Positions 1 through 12,706 of a stretch of 64,000 nucleotides of DNA are shown here, in pieces; position 1 is the stretch's first letter, and every line of letters starts with the position of its first letter. Origin of the DNA: Metaphire vulgaris. Taxonomy: Eukaryota > Annelida > Clitellata > Crassiclitellata > Megascolecidae. The position numbers and the translations under genes were made by a program. Below the pieces are notes generated by a model that saw only the letters and a list, made by a program, of their open reading frames with translations, had not been told where the DNA came from and searched no databases. The DNA lies in the NCBI GenBank assembly GCA_018105865.1, contig CM030851.1, positions 9,519,828 to 9,583,827 on the forward strand. Reading direction: 5' to 3'.

Positions 1-108
1 GGCAAAAGAAGGCTGAGTCGACCTTAGGGCTCCTGCGGGTCTCGAACCCGCGACCTTCTGCTCCATCGTCAGACGTTGTTACCGCTCGGCTAACTTCCCG
101 CCCCAAGA
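1..108 (-). repeat. tRNA-derived SINE head, left part cut by window edge
   Basis: Read on the minus strand this contains an A-box-like stretch (TTAGCCGAGCGGT) and a perfect B-box (GGTTCGAGACC) inside a five-pair T arm (GCGGG/CCCGC), followed by CCTAAGGTCGACTCAGCC. No seven-base acceptor stem can be formed, so a working tRNA gene is unlikely. The post-tRNA segment CTAAGGTCGAC is shared with copies near 14.3 and 33.5 kb, which marks it as a dispersed SINE family. The tail lies outside the window. Confidence 0.75.
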
Positions 109-177
109 AAGAAACTGAGGTAATTTCTCACAAATCCCTCTCCCCGAACTGCCATACATTCCCCCGGTAGAGGAGAA

Positions 178-182
<5 letters not shown>

Positions 183-244
<62 letters not shown>
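183..244. repeat. (GA)n microsatellite
   Basis: About 60 bp of near-perfect GA dinucleotide. Ser-Leu open frames across it are artefacts of the repeat. Confidence 0.95.
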
Positions 245-247
<3 letters not shown>

Positions 248-629
248 TAAGCAGCGCTGATTCGATAGAAACACATGAATCAATAGTTCTTGTTTTCTTA
301 GTTTGTGGTAGAAGATTATTGGCGTGTTGTGGTGACGCCGATCAAAGCCTGCATGCTTTCCTTTCTGTGATATCGGTTTTCGAGAGCGAATAAAGAAACA
401 CATCTATCGAGGAAACGCAGCGACCAGGACCTTCTTCGAATCGGAGAAAAGTAAGCCACAGAGCTTTTATGACCACCTTCCCACTCCGTGGAGCAGCAGC
501 CGATGGAAAAACTGGTTCTACACTGTACTTCGATTAACCGACGATTGATTTTAATGAGAGAATCGAAGACCTGCAGTCGTCTTTTTGCCTAAATCCTTCC
601 GCTCAATAGAATATCTGTTCAAATCAAAG

Positions 630-797
630 GGACAGACAGGCACAGACAGACATACACAGACAGACAGACACGGACAGACGCAGACAGACACAGACAGACA
701 CAGATAGACAGACGCAGACAGACACAGACAGACATAGACAGACAGAAGACACAGACAGACACAGACAGACGACAGACACAGACAGACACAGACAGAC
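630..797. repeat. (ACAGAC)n-like simple repeat
   Basis: Degenerate tandem ACAGAC/CAGA units over about 165 bp. Confidence 0.9.
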
Positions 798-1380
798 CAG
801 ACAACTTTTTCATCTCAAGACGTTGTTTTAAGCCTAACTTTTATCCTCTAAAGACGTTGTTTGCGCTTGTATGTTTGTAAGAGGTGGAAAGCCGATGATA
901 ACAGTGCACTAAATTAGAGGTCAAGCTACGTATTTAGGCCTATACCCTGGTCAGAGAGCATTTGTTAATCGAGCAGGTCAATAACGTTAAACGGAACCAA
1001 CCGATTGAAAATACGAATTGCGCATAGCAACACAACATCAGAATCGACGATATGACTCACACAGCTGCATTTCCATTTGCAATAAATACTCTCTGTTCAT
1101 AATGATCAAAGACTACTAACAAGAACTGCAGTCGCTATGCTATAGGGCTACATAAAGTGCACTATTTTCTATATTTGTAGTCATTGATTTGACGCTTTGA
1201 CCGATTACTTCCATCCTACATTGTTATTGTTCATGATAATTTATATAGCGCCGTGTTACATAGCGAGGGCCAAAGTCAAGGGCGCTTTACAAGGAGCGTG
1301 TAAAGCCTATCTCCCATGCAGCATATGAGCTCCAGTATGCGTCTTTAAATTTCGAACAATGTTTCTGTAAAAGTCAAGTT
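798..1380. other. Intergenic sequence, no gene recognised
   Basis: AT-rich unique-looking sequence. Near 1240-1290 it contains the motif TATAGCGCCGTGTTACATAG followed by GGGCGCTTTACAAGG. This resembles the 3' tails of retroposons elsewhere in the window but has no recognisable body. Confidence 0.4.
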
Positions 1381-1424
1381 GGTCTAGTACAATGTTTGCC
1401 AGTGGCTATTAGAATAGCCACTTA

Positions 1425-1618
1425 GACTGGTGAAGAAGATCATGCTGGGAACAATGGATGGAGATATTCGAAGAGGGAGACCAAGAAGAGAGTGGTTGGA
1501 TGATATTGAAGAATGGGGGTGGAGCTTTAAACACTGAACAGAGCGACGGGAAAAAGAATATGGAGACAAATTGTGAATCAGGCTGTTGTCAAAATTTGGA
1601 GCTGGATGATGATGATGA
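1425..1618 (+). repeat. Non-LTR retrotransposon 3' fragment with (GAT)n tail
   Basis: Translation of 1430-1530 gives the peptide signature GDIRRGRPRREWLDDIEEW. The (R)GRPxxxWxDDI pattern is typical of the extreme C-terminus of reverse-transcriptase ORFs of several animal LINE groups. The frame soon breaks, and the fragment ends in GATGATGATGATGATT, a simple-repeat tail as expected at the 3' end. A dead fragment; the clade is not assigned. Confidence 0.7.
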
Positions 1619-1779
1619 TTCTAGCCACCTAGACATTGGGAGAGTTAAAAAATTTTGAGGGTAAAAGACATTGGGAGATCATAGGCCTACTACTTGCCAA
1701 AATGTCAAAATTTGGGGGAGGGGAATTGAAACTTTGGAGAGGGGAAAATTTTCTCCAGAGAAGGCCTAGAGTAAACACC
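1604..1779. mobile_element. Degenerate MITE (CAGTGTTTATTCTAG family)
   Basis: The internal sequence (TTCTAGCCACCTAGACATTGGG ... AGAAGGCCTAGAGTAAACACCG) matches, in opposite orientation, the intact copies at 31562-31717 and 43150-43332. The left end runs into the GAT repeat, so boundaries are approximate and no target-site duplication is visible. Confidence 0.55.
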
Positions 1780-2334
1780 GATGTTTGCCAACGTGGGGTG
1801 CAGGCCCCACCGGTGGGGCGTAGAAATATTTAGGTGGGTGGGTGGGGGTGTGAAAGTTCAGCCAGTTCAGTTCAGAGAAGTCACGGACCAATAAACAATC
1901 TTTATTTTGGGGGAAAACTTCTTGCGAAACGTTTAGAATTTTATAGATTTTCTTAATTGTATGCATGGTCAAATTTCCTCGAATGACGACTTTTTTGTTT
2001 GTCAAGACTTTTCGAACAGTATCAACTATTTTCTATTCTACTAGTCTAACCCCTCCCCCACAGCGCTATCGCAGACGTTATCTGATATGTTTAAAATTTA
2101 TTGCGGGTCCATATGGATCGCCGGACCCTGGGCATATGCCCCCATTACTTCACTCGGCTGGCCTACCGATTAAGCTGGACAAAATTCACAACTAAGAACA
2201 GAATTAAATAAAATTCTTTACAGTTAGAAGTAAGTAAGCCTAAGCACATAAAACGCAAAATAAATCTAATTACTAAAAACTCTAGCGGTGCAGACTAATT
2301 TTATATTTTATATATGTTAATATATGTGAATGCA
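1780..2334. other. Intergenic sequence, no gene recognised
   Basis: Contains the GC-rich self-complementary stretch GGCCCCACCGGTGGGGCG around 1803-1820 and a G/T-rich patch. No coding pattern or assigned repeat family. Confidence 0.4.
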
Positions 2335-2348
2335 TATATATATATGAG

Positions 2349-2400
<52 letters not shown>
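2335..2400. repeat. (TA)n microsatellite
   Basis: Interrupted alternating AT dinucleotide of about 65 bp. Confidence 0.95.
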
Positions 2401-2402
<2 letters not shown>

Positions 2403-2629
2403 TATTTTAACTATAGTCGTTAGGTTTACTCTGCTACGCGTTGCAATCATAGTGGGAGGTCCTCGGTGGGGCGTACGCTTCTTTGGTACACAACCAGTGG
2501 GGAGTGGGGGGAAAAGTTTGGGAAACATAGGTCTAGTAGTATAAAGAAATACTGATAGACAAAACATAGACAAATACACAGATAGGTAGGTGTGTAGGAC
2601 GATAAAATAGGTAGACATACATAATACAT

Positions 2630-2802
2630 ACATACACATACATACATACATACATACATACATACATACATACATACATACATACATACATACATACATA
2701 CATACATACATACATACATACATACATACATACATACATACATACACACATACATACATACACACATACATACATACATACATACATACACACATACATA
2801 CA

Positions 2803-2832
<30 letters not shown>
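2630..2832. repeat. (CATA)n microsatellite
   Basis: About 200 bp of CATA tetranucleotide with a few CACA interruptions. The long Met-Tyr-Val-Cys open frame on the minus strand is produced by the repeat. Confidence 0.95.
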
Positions 2833-2836
<4 letters not shown>

Positions 2837-2984
2837 CAGACAGACAAGACAAGACAGACAAGACAGACAAGACAAGACTGATCAACTGTACAGGAAATTG
2901 AACCGTAAGCTTTATCTTTAAATCAGCCATTGTCGCTCATTTTGGCTAATTAGAAAGTGGCTGCAAGGCCTGGAGCAGTTGGTA

Positions 2985-3164
2985 ATAACCGGAAAAGTGG
3001 CGGGAAAAGAGCAAGATGAAGGCAGAGAAACACCCATGTAGACTGCCTATATGAGAAGGAATTGAGGGAGTAACGGATAATATCGAATTAATAATTAGAG
3101 GATGTCAAGATCGAACAAAGTGGAAATCCATGGTCGCTAACGTAGAAATACGCAGCGCTTAAAG
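2985..3164 (+). repeat. Non-LTR retrotransposon 3' fragment
   Basis: Plus-strand translation ends in IIRGCQDRTKWKSMVANVE followed by a stop. The minus-strand fragment at 25146-25250 encodes an almost identical peptide, so both belong to one LINE family. The RxxW(R/K)xxVAN pattern near a stop is typical of reverse-transcriptase C-termini. The rest of the element is missing. Confidence 0.65.
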
Positions 3165-3850
3165 AAGAAGAAAAAAGAAAAAAGCGGCCACTGAAATGTT
3201 TTAAATCTGCATGCCTACCTTTGTTACCTCTCTTTAAAACGTCCAAATGTCCATTGACTGTTCTGAAAACGCCCGTTTCGATATGGCGGCGTCAATGGTT
3301 GCATTTAAGATCTTTGTTGCGTCAATAATAATATTTATTCCCACTAAATCTCATTTTCAACTCTCAAATATGGGCAACTCGCATAAACCGTTCAGAACGT
3401 CAATTTACTTCACGCTCTGTTGGGCTAAATTAGTACTGGCAACGGTCACGCATGGTGCCCCCTTTGCCCCAACGTTCGACAGGGCATTTTCAATATCCAA
3501 CCACACGCCCTTACGCAAACGCGTCTCAAAAATCTCGACCCTGTACAATGCCCGCAAATGGCTACACAAGAAATTTTAACATCCACGTTTCCTGTCGGAA
3601 GCAATTAAAAATAAGCAATGACATGCGAAGCCTTGTACAATGTACATACCTACGCGCCTACAGGTCCAGGTAGATATTGACTCGAGCAAACATACGCAGA
3701 CAATCGGGTCAGGTCAGGTAAGGAACTTGTATGTGGTGTTTTTGAATAAATCGTGACAGGAAGTGTGTTGGCGCGCGGATGTGAAGTCAAGTTAACAAAA
3801 ACTCCGGAAGACCAAAGGTTAAGTTGCTTGACACGGCATCTGATTGGTTG
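3165..3850. other. Intergenic sequence, no gene recognised
   Basis: No repeat or coding match recognised. Short open frames lack domain-like composition or splice context. Confidence 0.4.
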
Positions 3851-3854
3851 AACT

Positions 3855-3915
3855 GAGGGCCAGATAGATTAGCGCAGAGCAGAGCTAACGTTTCGTGTTC
3901 AAATCTGGTTCGGTG
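3855..3915 (+). repeat. Possible tRNA-derived SINE head
   Basis: GATTAGCGCAGAG resembles an A-box, and GTGTTCAAATCTGG about 30 bases downstream resembles a B-box. No tail or second copy was identified. Confidence 0.35.
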
Positions 3916-4724
3916 ATAGGAGCTCTTGCAATTCCGTCATTATAGTAACCGATGACTAAGAAGTGCGGAGTGAAAGTTAGGACGATCTGCAAGTGAATAG
4001 AGTCTTGCTGTATTCCAGGGCTTGTTTTTAAAAAAAAATTGATCACTGCACAAAACTCAGAAAATTTGTGGACATCCGCGCAAAAAACAAGCAAAAAAGG
4101 TCGTCCAGCAAATTTATCACTGCTCAAAGCACAGTAGGCCCTAAATGGCATTTTGCCACTGCACATTTTCATTTTATCACTGCACATTTTGTGTATCGCT
4201 GCACGTTAAAACAGGCCCTGCTGTATTCTAATATGTTAGCGGGATAAGCAAGACAAAATGCAAACATTGTGTTTAATGTTAAAATTTTACTCACCTCATC
4301 GGATACGTTGTCTATTATCGTAAAAGAATCGAAATTCAATTCGAATTGGAGCCGTAGGCATACTAATACAGCAGCTCAGTCGCGATTTATGGCTCGAAGT
4401 TCGTAACCAGAGGGGCCCGGACTAACCTGTGCTGCTCACCCCTCAGAAAAATATTCGAGCCTCCAAGGACGGAGGATGTGAGGGGACGTAGCTGTAAGAA
4501 AGTATTCTTTGGATGGGCCTCTGTGACTGCCATGCCCTCCTCCCTCCCCGGGTGCTAGTCTCGACCCTGTTCGTAATTGAAGTTAATTTGAACGAAGAAG
4601 TGACAAAACTTTTCAAATGAATCAAATCAAGAGAAAATAGTAATGGCCTCATGCTCGACGCATGAAATCAGTCATCAACTTCTATAGCGCCACTTCGTAA
4701 TGCTAAAAAGTGAATGCAAGTAGG
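3916..4724. other. Intergenic sequence, no gene recognised
   Basis: Between 4040 and 4210 a motif like ATCACTGCNCA recurs several times (loose tandem repetition). Nothing gene-like otherwise. Confidence 0.35.
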
Positions 4725-4732
4725 CCTAACGG

Positions 4733-4932
4733 CAGTGGCGTAGCCAGCTTATGCAAAGTGGGGTTGTTAACTGAAGGCACTATGCAACTGAACACTGAAG
4801 CCGCGGCCTCCCCCCCCCCTTACTACCTCTCATTCAACCAAAAGTCAACGGATTTATACAAATTGCGTTGGTCATTGTTTCTGAATTGGGGTTGTTTGAA
4901 CAACCCCAAACAACCCCGTGGCTATGCCACTG
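4733..4932. mobile_element. hAT-type MITE, 200 bp, perfect 8-bp TSD
   Basis: Ends are CAGTGGCGTAGCCA and TGGCTATGCCACTG (13 of 14 complementary). It is flanked on both sides by CCTAACGG (4725-4732 and 4933-4940). An 8-bp duplication with CAG...CTG termini is diagnostic of hAT transposition. Too short to code for a transposase. Confidence 0.9.
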
Positions 4933-4940
4933 CCTAACGG

Positions 4941-5782
4941 ATTGCAGACATTTGTTCTTTGGGATTTGCCTGTTTTTCTCCTGTTTTTGAATCTAGTCTA
5001 ATATCTGCAAAGCAGTTGTCCTATCTTTGCGGTTTTATCTGCGTTTTATCCTCTTTCGCATCTTCTAACCTCTAGGTCATTATTTCGTTGACCTGTTGGT
5101 TCTTCTGGCTTTCTTTGATGTTGAAATTGCCCGATAGGATTAATTGCCTGTGAGAGACTTCTTAATCCTTTAAATCGCCCGTCTTTGCATTCAGTCTGTC
5201 ACCGCGGAAGGCGTTCGGATACTTTAAGGATAACATTTCCTTTGATACAGACCTAATTCAATTATCGAAAGTGATACGCCACCTGTCGACAAGTGAGTGA
5301 GTCGAAAGCCGACTGAGATACCTTGATAAATACTAGGGGCACAGTACTGCGATGCATTCGGCCCACTGCCTTTTCTAAAATCATCATGATTTGATATGGG
5401 AGGCAATGATTTGGTCATTAACTGGGTTTTCTTGGTTACATTAATGTCTGCGTTCTTGATTAAACTAACTGGAGTTTCGCTTATTTTCCGATTCAAGATA
5501 AATCACTAGATGAGCGATGGGGAAAAGTACATACATCTAAGAAATATCCTATCCACAGATATGTGTATAACTGTTATACACTGTAGAAGCGAACTTCGTT
5601 TTCAATAAACCATGGACTCTTATTCAGAATTGTTCGCAAACAACATCAAAAGCTAACATCAAGTTTCATGCTGCAAAATGCAAATGTTAATTACCTACTA
5701 AGCGTATTTATGTTATAGTATTTGACGACTTAATCATTATATAATGCCACATCTTATGGTCCATGGACTTCGGTATATAACG
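4941..5782. other. Intergenic sequence, no gene recognised
   Basis: AT-rich sequence with no recognised gene, tail or terminal repeat. Confidence 0.4.
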
Positions 5783-5784
5783 TC

Positions 5785-5960
5785 AGTGTTTTATCCAGAC
5801 TCCAGGCCTTGGGGGGGGATTGAGACCTTTGGGGGATTGACTTGGCTGAGGGGGAGGGAAGACACACATTTCAATGCAAAAATTGTGTGCTGTTTTTTTT
5901 TTTCAGGATGTTGAGGCTTTGGGGGAAAATCCTTCCTAACAGGCCTGTATAAAACACTAT
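5785..5960. mobile_element. MITE (CAGTGTTTTATCCAGAC family)
   Basis: Left end CAGTGTTTTATCCAGACTCC, right end GGCCTGTATAAAACACT. The internal GGGGATTGAGACCTTTGGGGG and AAGACACACA segments match, inverted, the copy at 25854-26039. No convincing target-site duplication here, so the ends may be slightly eroded. Confidence 0.75.
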
Positions 5961-6772
5961 TAGGTATTAAGAGCTCCTTGTTATAGCAAATAACGACGCA
6001 AGGTATTAGAGATTTTAGACTGGGAAAGAGCGAATTCACGCCACACTCATTTTAGCGTGGTTCATAATATTGAAAAAGCTAGGTCTACCGGCTGCACCCC
6101 CTCTCCTCAGGTCTGACCGGGGTAAGCTGTGCGTGTGTGTGTGTGTTACACGGGTTCTTGCAGGGGGGGACATAGACCAATTTGTTTACTAGACCCGCAT
6201 ATTTTAAGCCTTCAGGCCAATCTGTAGCACGATATTTTGCATTGGGATTTTGAATGATGCATTGATTTTCATGATCTTGTGCCTAGAAATAAAAGCAAAA
6301 ATTATTAGTAGATCATTTCAGCAAACGGTTCTCGCGAACCGGTTATAGGCCTATTTATGTCCTAAACCTAGCCACCTAGGACTACTTAAAATACAGTAGG
6401 TCATGCCCTATCACGCCTGTCAGTAACAGTCTGTCTTTGCTACGATGGGTGCTAAAACAAGCTGAATAAAAATACTGAAACTATACTAAAATATAGTTTT
6501 CCTGAGCTTACTGTAAAAACTTGGACAGCAAGTATGACTGCAAGTTACAAGTGGCTGGACGATGTAGAAGAAAATTAAAGCGCTATTGATTTGTTTTGTT
6601 CAGCGATCCAGACCATACTATCCATGACCATTATTAGAGGAGACTTATCCATAAGCCAACTTTTTGGGAAATTCCCAAACGACCAAAAATCATCAGCTGA
6701 GCCATCGCTGCGGATATGTTTTATCAATGATCTAAGAACTTTTATTAGTATGTATTGAAAATGGCTTCAGAT
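5961..6772. other. Intergenic sequence, no gene recognised
   Basis: AT-rich with a short (GT)n at about 6130. No coding signature seen. Confidence 0.4.
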
Positions 6773-7219
6773 CAGTGGAGGTTCAGGATTTCAAGTCGGA
6801 TGTATTAGGATTTGGCAAGTGGTGGGGGTGTTGGGGTGGCAACTTTCCTATTGTTGTTAAATGTAGTATTACTTCCAACCGGGTGGCCAATGGGGCCAGG
6901 CACTCAATAGGGGCACGGACCCACCCTGGGCCCAGTGGCGGCTCCAGGATTTGGCAAGTGGGGGCAGTTGGGGTTTCCTACGTTTCGTTTGTTGATGGTA
7001 TGTAGTATTAAGTATAGGGTCCAACAGGGTGGCCACTGGGGCCAGGCACTCAAAGGAGGCACGGACCCACCCTGGGCCCAGTGGCGGCTCCAGGATTTGG
7101 CAAGTGGGGGCCGTTGGGGTGGCAACTTCTAACCATGGGGGCCTTTTGGTGTCAGGTTTTTAGGTATATGGTCCCAATTAACTGGGAGGCCAGGCACTCA
7201 ATAGGCAAAGCCGCCACTG
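6773..7219 (+). mobile_element. Tandem array of three CAGTGGCGGCTCCAGG MITE units
   Basis: Unit starts lie at 6773 (degenerate), 6933 and 7079. Each has GGATTTGGCAAGTGG, a GTTGGGGT block, a TAGTATTA(C/A)(T/G)(T/A) block and the CAGGCACTCAA block. Only the last unit ends in the right terminus (GCCGCCACTG at 7219). Spacing is 160 then 146 bp. The units share junctions rather than having separate flanks, which suggests tandem amplification instead of three insertions. Confidence 0.85.
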
Positions 7220-7315
7220 AGCAAACTGAAAGATGCTATTGTTCGAAATTTGTGTCTGAAAAATAGCAAGTGGACAGCCTATTGGATGACATTAATCGTG
7301 TTTTCAATAAGGCAT

Positions 7316-7600
7316 GGGGCTCCATTAATTATGTCACCCTTTGGGCAATTTTCATCCCAGGGATATTTTTACACCCTTAACACCCCTCAACACCATTTGG
7401 CCTCGTTTTGGTAATGTGATAATGCAAAATGGATACTAATTAGCTCTAACACCCTCCCCCAATGGAGGACACCCCTTCCCCAAACTTTTATTGTCGGATG
7501 ACCTTTTTTTTTTCCGGGAAGAGACTTAAAAATTCCGATACTTCCCCGCCCCATTTTCCCGACACCCCCCCACCAAATTCAAAATCCTAAAATAACAAGC
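7316..7600. mobile_element. Decayed relative of the GGGGCTGTCCATTAATTA element
   Basis: GGGGCTCCATTAATTATGTCA followed by TTTGGGCAATTTTCATC resembles the left arm and inner part of the element at 53803-54220. The right arm is not recognisable. Confidence 0.4.
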
Positions 7601-7633
7601 ATCAACTGTCAACTTTCAAAACTCCGATTCAAC

Positions 7634-7646
7634 CACAATGGCCGCT
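7634..7646 (+). promoter_or_regulatory. YY1-like motif overlapping the tentative ATPAF2 start
   Basis: CACAATGGCCGCT fits the AANATGGCSGC pattern that often sits just downstream of animal transcription starts and can overlap the start codon, especially in housekeeping genes. Its position at the predicted first exon is the only other support. Confidence 0.35.
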
Positions 7647-10238
7647 AACAATGGAGGTGCTTTTTTAGCCTACGCGCTACTGGCTTCACGCAGCCTGGTT
7701 AGAAATGACGTAATGCCGTATCGTAATAATAAATCCATGATACTATCCACAGACCAACCTGACCGAAATCGCTCATCGTGAGCATGATTTCTAGTCGGAT
7801 ATTAACTTCTTTCTATCGAAAGACTGCTTGTTTTCAGAACGTTTCCAGCTGTTATGCTGAAAATTACTCAACTCAAAATGTAAAAGGTTGTGTTCAGTTT
7901 ATTTTGAAGCTAATTAATCTGAAAATACTCAAATGAACGAAACAGCATGAGCCAAGTGTAAACGGATTTTCTGTAGTCCTTACTCCTTAGTACCCTTACA
8001 TCTTTCATTATGCAATGGCCTGTTGTGTCTTGTCTTGGCCATATTATGAAGTTAAGACAGGTTTATTACGTTTTTCTCAGGCGTGATTTACATAGTGATT
8101 GATAATATTTGCTGTTGCAGAGTTGAAGAAATTTTACAAGCAATGTTTCATTTCAAAAACTGACGGTAAGTTAAGTTTTAGATGATAAATTTAAAATGTA
8201 CTCTGGAATGGGAATCAGTAGGATTTATTTTTTGATTTTTTTCTAAAACAGTTTATTTTTCGATCTCAAACACAAAGACAAAAAATGAACATAAACATGA
8301 AAAACACAAATAAGATATTCTATATTCATTAAATCATAAACAGCTAAATTTCATTGAAAATATTAGGCGAATTAACATTCTGTTAATTTTGGGATTGGGA
8401 TCATGGATGGGGCAGCAAAGTATGAGCGTAAGCGTAGTCACAAGGGTAACACCAGGGGAGGTCCACTATTAGGGCTATGACCAGCCATAAGATTTGTTCA
8501 GAACTGATGAGAAATATTTACTGCGGTTGGGTTGATTGTCAGCACAATAAATTCAGTTGTGTTAAGCTTTTGCTCACTCTATAATGAATCACAATTAATG
8601 TATTTAAAGTATGTGCCTGAGATCATGATTGACTCTATTATTATGTAAAGGTTTCTGCAGCTGAGGCTTTGCCCCAGACCTTGCTTGGGGAGCTTGCAAT
8701 GCATCCCCAAGTTCAGTTAAATTGATGTGTTTGTGTATACCTTAATGTCTCCTTTCTAGAACTCTTGTTGCACCAATGAAAGCAAGTGCCCACACACTTG
8801 ACTGTTTATAGGTAGGCAAGCACTTTGCAAAGCATGCTAAAACAGACAATTAGGTAGCATGACAGCCATTTAGCTTTAATTATTTTCTATTATGTTGCAA
8901 TTATCTTGGGACTATTTTGCTTGCAAATTTGCACTCTTTCATTGTCAGCCCCTGAACACTAATAAACTTTGTAGATTTGGATGACTTTTACGGACAATCA
9001 ATGCTCAGTTTGCCAGTAGGTTGGAAGGTCTGGCCCCGTTACAGATTCAAGAGACCCAAGAGATTGATGGTCTTCAGGGCTTCTTGTAAATCAAAAACTC
9101 AAATTACTTGGATTCAACATTCACTACTCTTTGACTGGCAATTAGCAGTTCTAACATAAGTCCTTGGTTACATTTTGAGAGTTTACTCACGACAGACACT
9201 GTCACTGTTTGTACCTGAGGCTGTGTTTGGCTTTGACTTTAATTTCCGATTACACATTTAGCAATCTTTTGAACTACACGTTGTGATATTTACTGTGCTG
9301 TATTTATGCAAATCTTCTTGCCTGTTTCAGATGGTTATGAAGTCAATCTCGATAAGCACAAGCTGAAAACCCCATTGGGCAAATTATTTAAAGTTCCAAC
9401 GGAAGCCCTGGCTTTGGCAGTTGCCACTGAGTGGAATGCCCAACAGTCTGTGATCAAACGTCACACCATGTCATTGGTAATTAGAATCTTTGTTTCCTGC
9501 ATCATTTTCTAGAATGTTTCTAGTGCAGTGGTTCCTAACTGGGGGTACCCGTACCCCTTAGGGGTACTTGAAGGATGCTGTGGGGGTACCGTTTCACAGA
9601 CTTTTGCTTCTGTACACTGTGCAGATAGATAATGTAGGATTTTCACTAAATTAGAAAATATTCAAGAAATTCCATGTTCTGGCAGGTGCACAATCTGTGA
9701 TAGACGTAGGCCTATGTTGCAGTTTGTCCTCAGATAGGGTAGGCTGGTAGGGGGTAGTTCGCCTTATACTTGTTTCAGGGGTACGTAATCATAAGAAGGT
9801 TAAGAACCACTGTTCTAATGTGATTGGCTCTCATTTTTTACTCTCTACTGTGTAATGGTTGTGAAGAAGCTTAGTTTTATTACTTCTTGCTTTGATCTTG
9901 ATCTCATTGTGCCATCTTTGTCAGAGTATCAGAATGTTCAGAATGCTGCTTTGTTTTGTCTGTGGCTTCACACACTGATTTCATATTTGTCATTGCCTAT
10001 TTTCTACTTTTCATTTGTTAACCATATTTAGCAGGGTTGAATTTTAAATCTGCCATGTAAAACGATATAGAAATACCACCATTGCATTTCTTACCCACCA
10101 TAGCAAAATAGTGATTTTGCTTTAAAAGGAACCATTGCAGTATATTATGTATGTGACATTGTACTGGTTATGGTAAGTTAGATAAGTGCTGTGAATATTT
10201 AAACTTTATTTATCTTTATTTACTTAAATAAATTTCAT

Positions 10239-10273
<35 letters not shown>

Positions 10274-11391
10274 ACTCCATAGTTCATAGATGGACTGCCG
10301 GAGCCAAAGGTGGGGAGGTGGTCATCCATGGCTCTTTCCTTTCTTTGGCCATGAGTATCGCAGTTTGGGTGTTAAGTCCAGTCCATTCAATCATTCAGTC
10401 CATTCATAGTCCAGTCCATTCAATAGTATCATCAATCTTCCTCTTGCTTGCATGCCATCTGAGCTTCCCATCATAAGTTTCACTTGCATCTGCTTATTCT
10501 ATGTGAGACAATCTGTCAAAACTTGAGTGCAAATTCAATTTTGAGTTTTCATTTATTTTCTGAAAGTAGTTGGATGGTTATTGTGGAAAAGAGGAATGGA
10601 GTAATGACTGGTTGATCTAATGATGTCAGTGTGTATGACAATGCACAGACAACCATAAGAGTGGATAATTGGCTTAGTGGTTGATTCGGGATCTTGGTTG
10701 GATCACATCTGTTTGATCCATATCTTGCAAATTTTCATTTACGCTACATTACGTCTCGTCTCTTCTTGTCAAATACAGTATGTCGATAGAAAATTTGGGC
10801 TTAGTATTCTTAATATGTAGCTATGTTTATACATATATTTCTGCCTAATATGAAAATTCTCAGAATTTTATAAAGACCTACGGTATATGATTCATTATTA
10901 TATTGGTTCTACATGAGCTCATATTTATGGATTGCATGGTATTATAGCATCTATGATTTCAATCTATCTGACAAGAAATATTCATTTTCTATGACAGCTG
11001 AAGCATAGATTTCTTGTTGCTTTGACGTGCCCTGTGAGTTGCCGTGTCTGCTGGCGTCCATGATATTAAAAGTGCTATTTTCATTTCGTTTTGCATCTTA
11101 AGCTCCCATGTCATAGATGATGGTCACGTTGATCCCATAAGGATAAAAGTCTGATTTGGATTGACATCCAGTACTTGTCAAGTGGTTGCATGCCTTTGCC
11201 TGTCGTTACTTTCACAGAACATTTCATTTTGGCGCTCTTTACCACAGCTGGTAGAACTACGTTATAGTTATAATGGTTAGAAATAAGTGAGTTAGCCAGG
11301 TTGTTGTTATGCACACTTCAAACTTTATTCGGTAGAAGTGTGCAGTGGTTTTCACACAGGCTAATTTAGCCTCCTAAACCACTTTAAATCA

Positions 11392-11438
<47 letters not shown>

Positions 11439-11455
11439 CTCTCACCCTCTCTCTC

Positions 11456-11525
<70 letters not shown>

Positions 11526-12665
11526 TCTCTCTCTCGATGAATGGCTCATTGCATATGCATTATCAGGTTTTTATTACCTTGCAAATCATTATGATTTAAG
11601 CAGCAAAATATTGTATGACAGCATTGACCACTTAGAAGCACCTACATTGTTTAGTTTTGTGATTAAGAACAATGTTGATGTTATGTTAACCAGACCGCTC
11701 TTTGCAACACAGCAATTGATAACCCGACCGGCCGCACAAAAGATGTTGTTATTGCTGGCATCCTTGAATTGCTTGATACCGATACTATTTGGTGAGTTAA
11801 TTAATTATAACTATGTGGGCCAAGAGTGAAATTACGTAATTTTCCTTCACTGCATTTGTTAAACTATTAACTAAGACTAGTTCCATTCTCACTGAATATA
11901 TATATATTGAAAGCACTGAGCACATTATTGGCAGACGGCCTGTATAAACACACACACATGCACACGGGTGCGTACAGCCGTACACACTCATGCTCACACA
12001 TATACCACATTTTTCTGCTGTTGGAGTCAATAATTATGTCATTGATCTATGAAAATAGGCCTACCATGTTTTTGCTTTCATATTATCCTTCTCCATTGAT
12101 GTCCATTTTGAGCACAACAATTCTTTAATCAGGTTCTTTGGGTCTTTATTTATTGCTTCAATCAATGTATAAATGTCCTTGAAACATTGACTGCTGGGCC
12201 AAAAATCTTGCAGATGCGGAAGGAAGCGTGTGTGTGGCGCCATGCATGCAAGAAGGAATGTGCACTCTCAAGGCCTCGGATGGGATGCATGGCGTACATA
12301 AGGACGGCCAACACGTTAATATTGCATGAACTTAGGTGACGTGTGTACGCCTAATTATTTTATTTCGTTCATACTATGAAGAAAGCATTGTACTGACACC
12401 TGAGTTCAATATTATTCGACGTTCTTGATTAGCTGAACCCTTTGCTTGTTTAAAGGGAATTGTGGATTATTTGACGTTAAAGTCATTATTGTATCCGGTG
12501 ATGTTTGTGCTGCCATTCAGATCAAAGTCCACGATGTAATGTAATGTAATCCACCTGTTCTGTTCTGAGCAGCTATCGATTGGAGGAACCTCAGCAGCTT
12601 GTTGAGCTGCAGAAAGACAAATGGAATCCTTGGCTAAAGTGGTTCCAGGAGAGGTCAGCAATCAA

Positions 12666-12706
<41 letters not shown>

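Noticed and set aside
1..108. Functional tRNA gene on the minus strand
   Set aside because: A and B boxes are present, but no acceptor stem pairs, and the downstream sequence is shared with dispersed copies, so it is a SINE head.
2630..2832. CRISPR-like array
   Set aside because: The periodic unit is a plain CATA tetranucleotide without spacers; none of the repeat clusters here has a repeat-spacer structure.
2301..2930. 209-codon minus-strand frame of Met-Tyr-Val-Cys and Ile-Tyr repeats
   Set aside because: Translation of CATA and TA microsatellites.
8977..9159. 60-codon open frame in an ATPAF2 intron as an extra exon
   Set aside because: The flanking exons at 8123-8165 and 9331-9476 join directly in phase and match the known protein without it.
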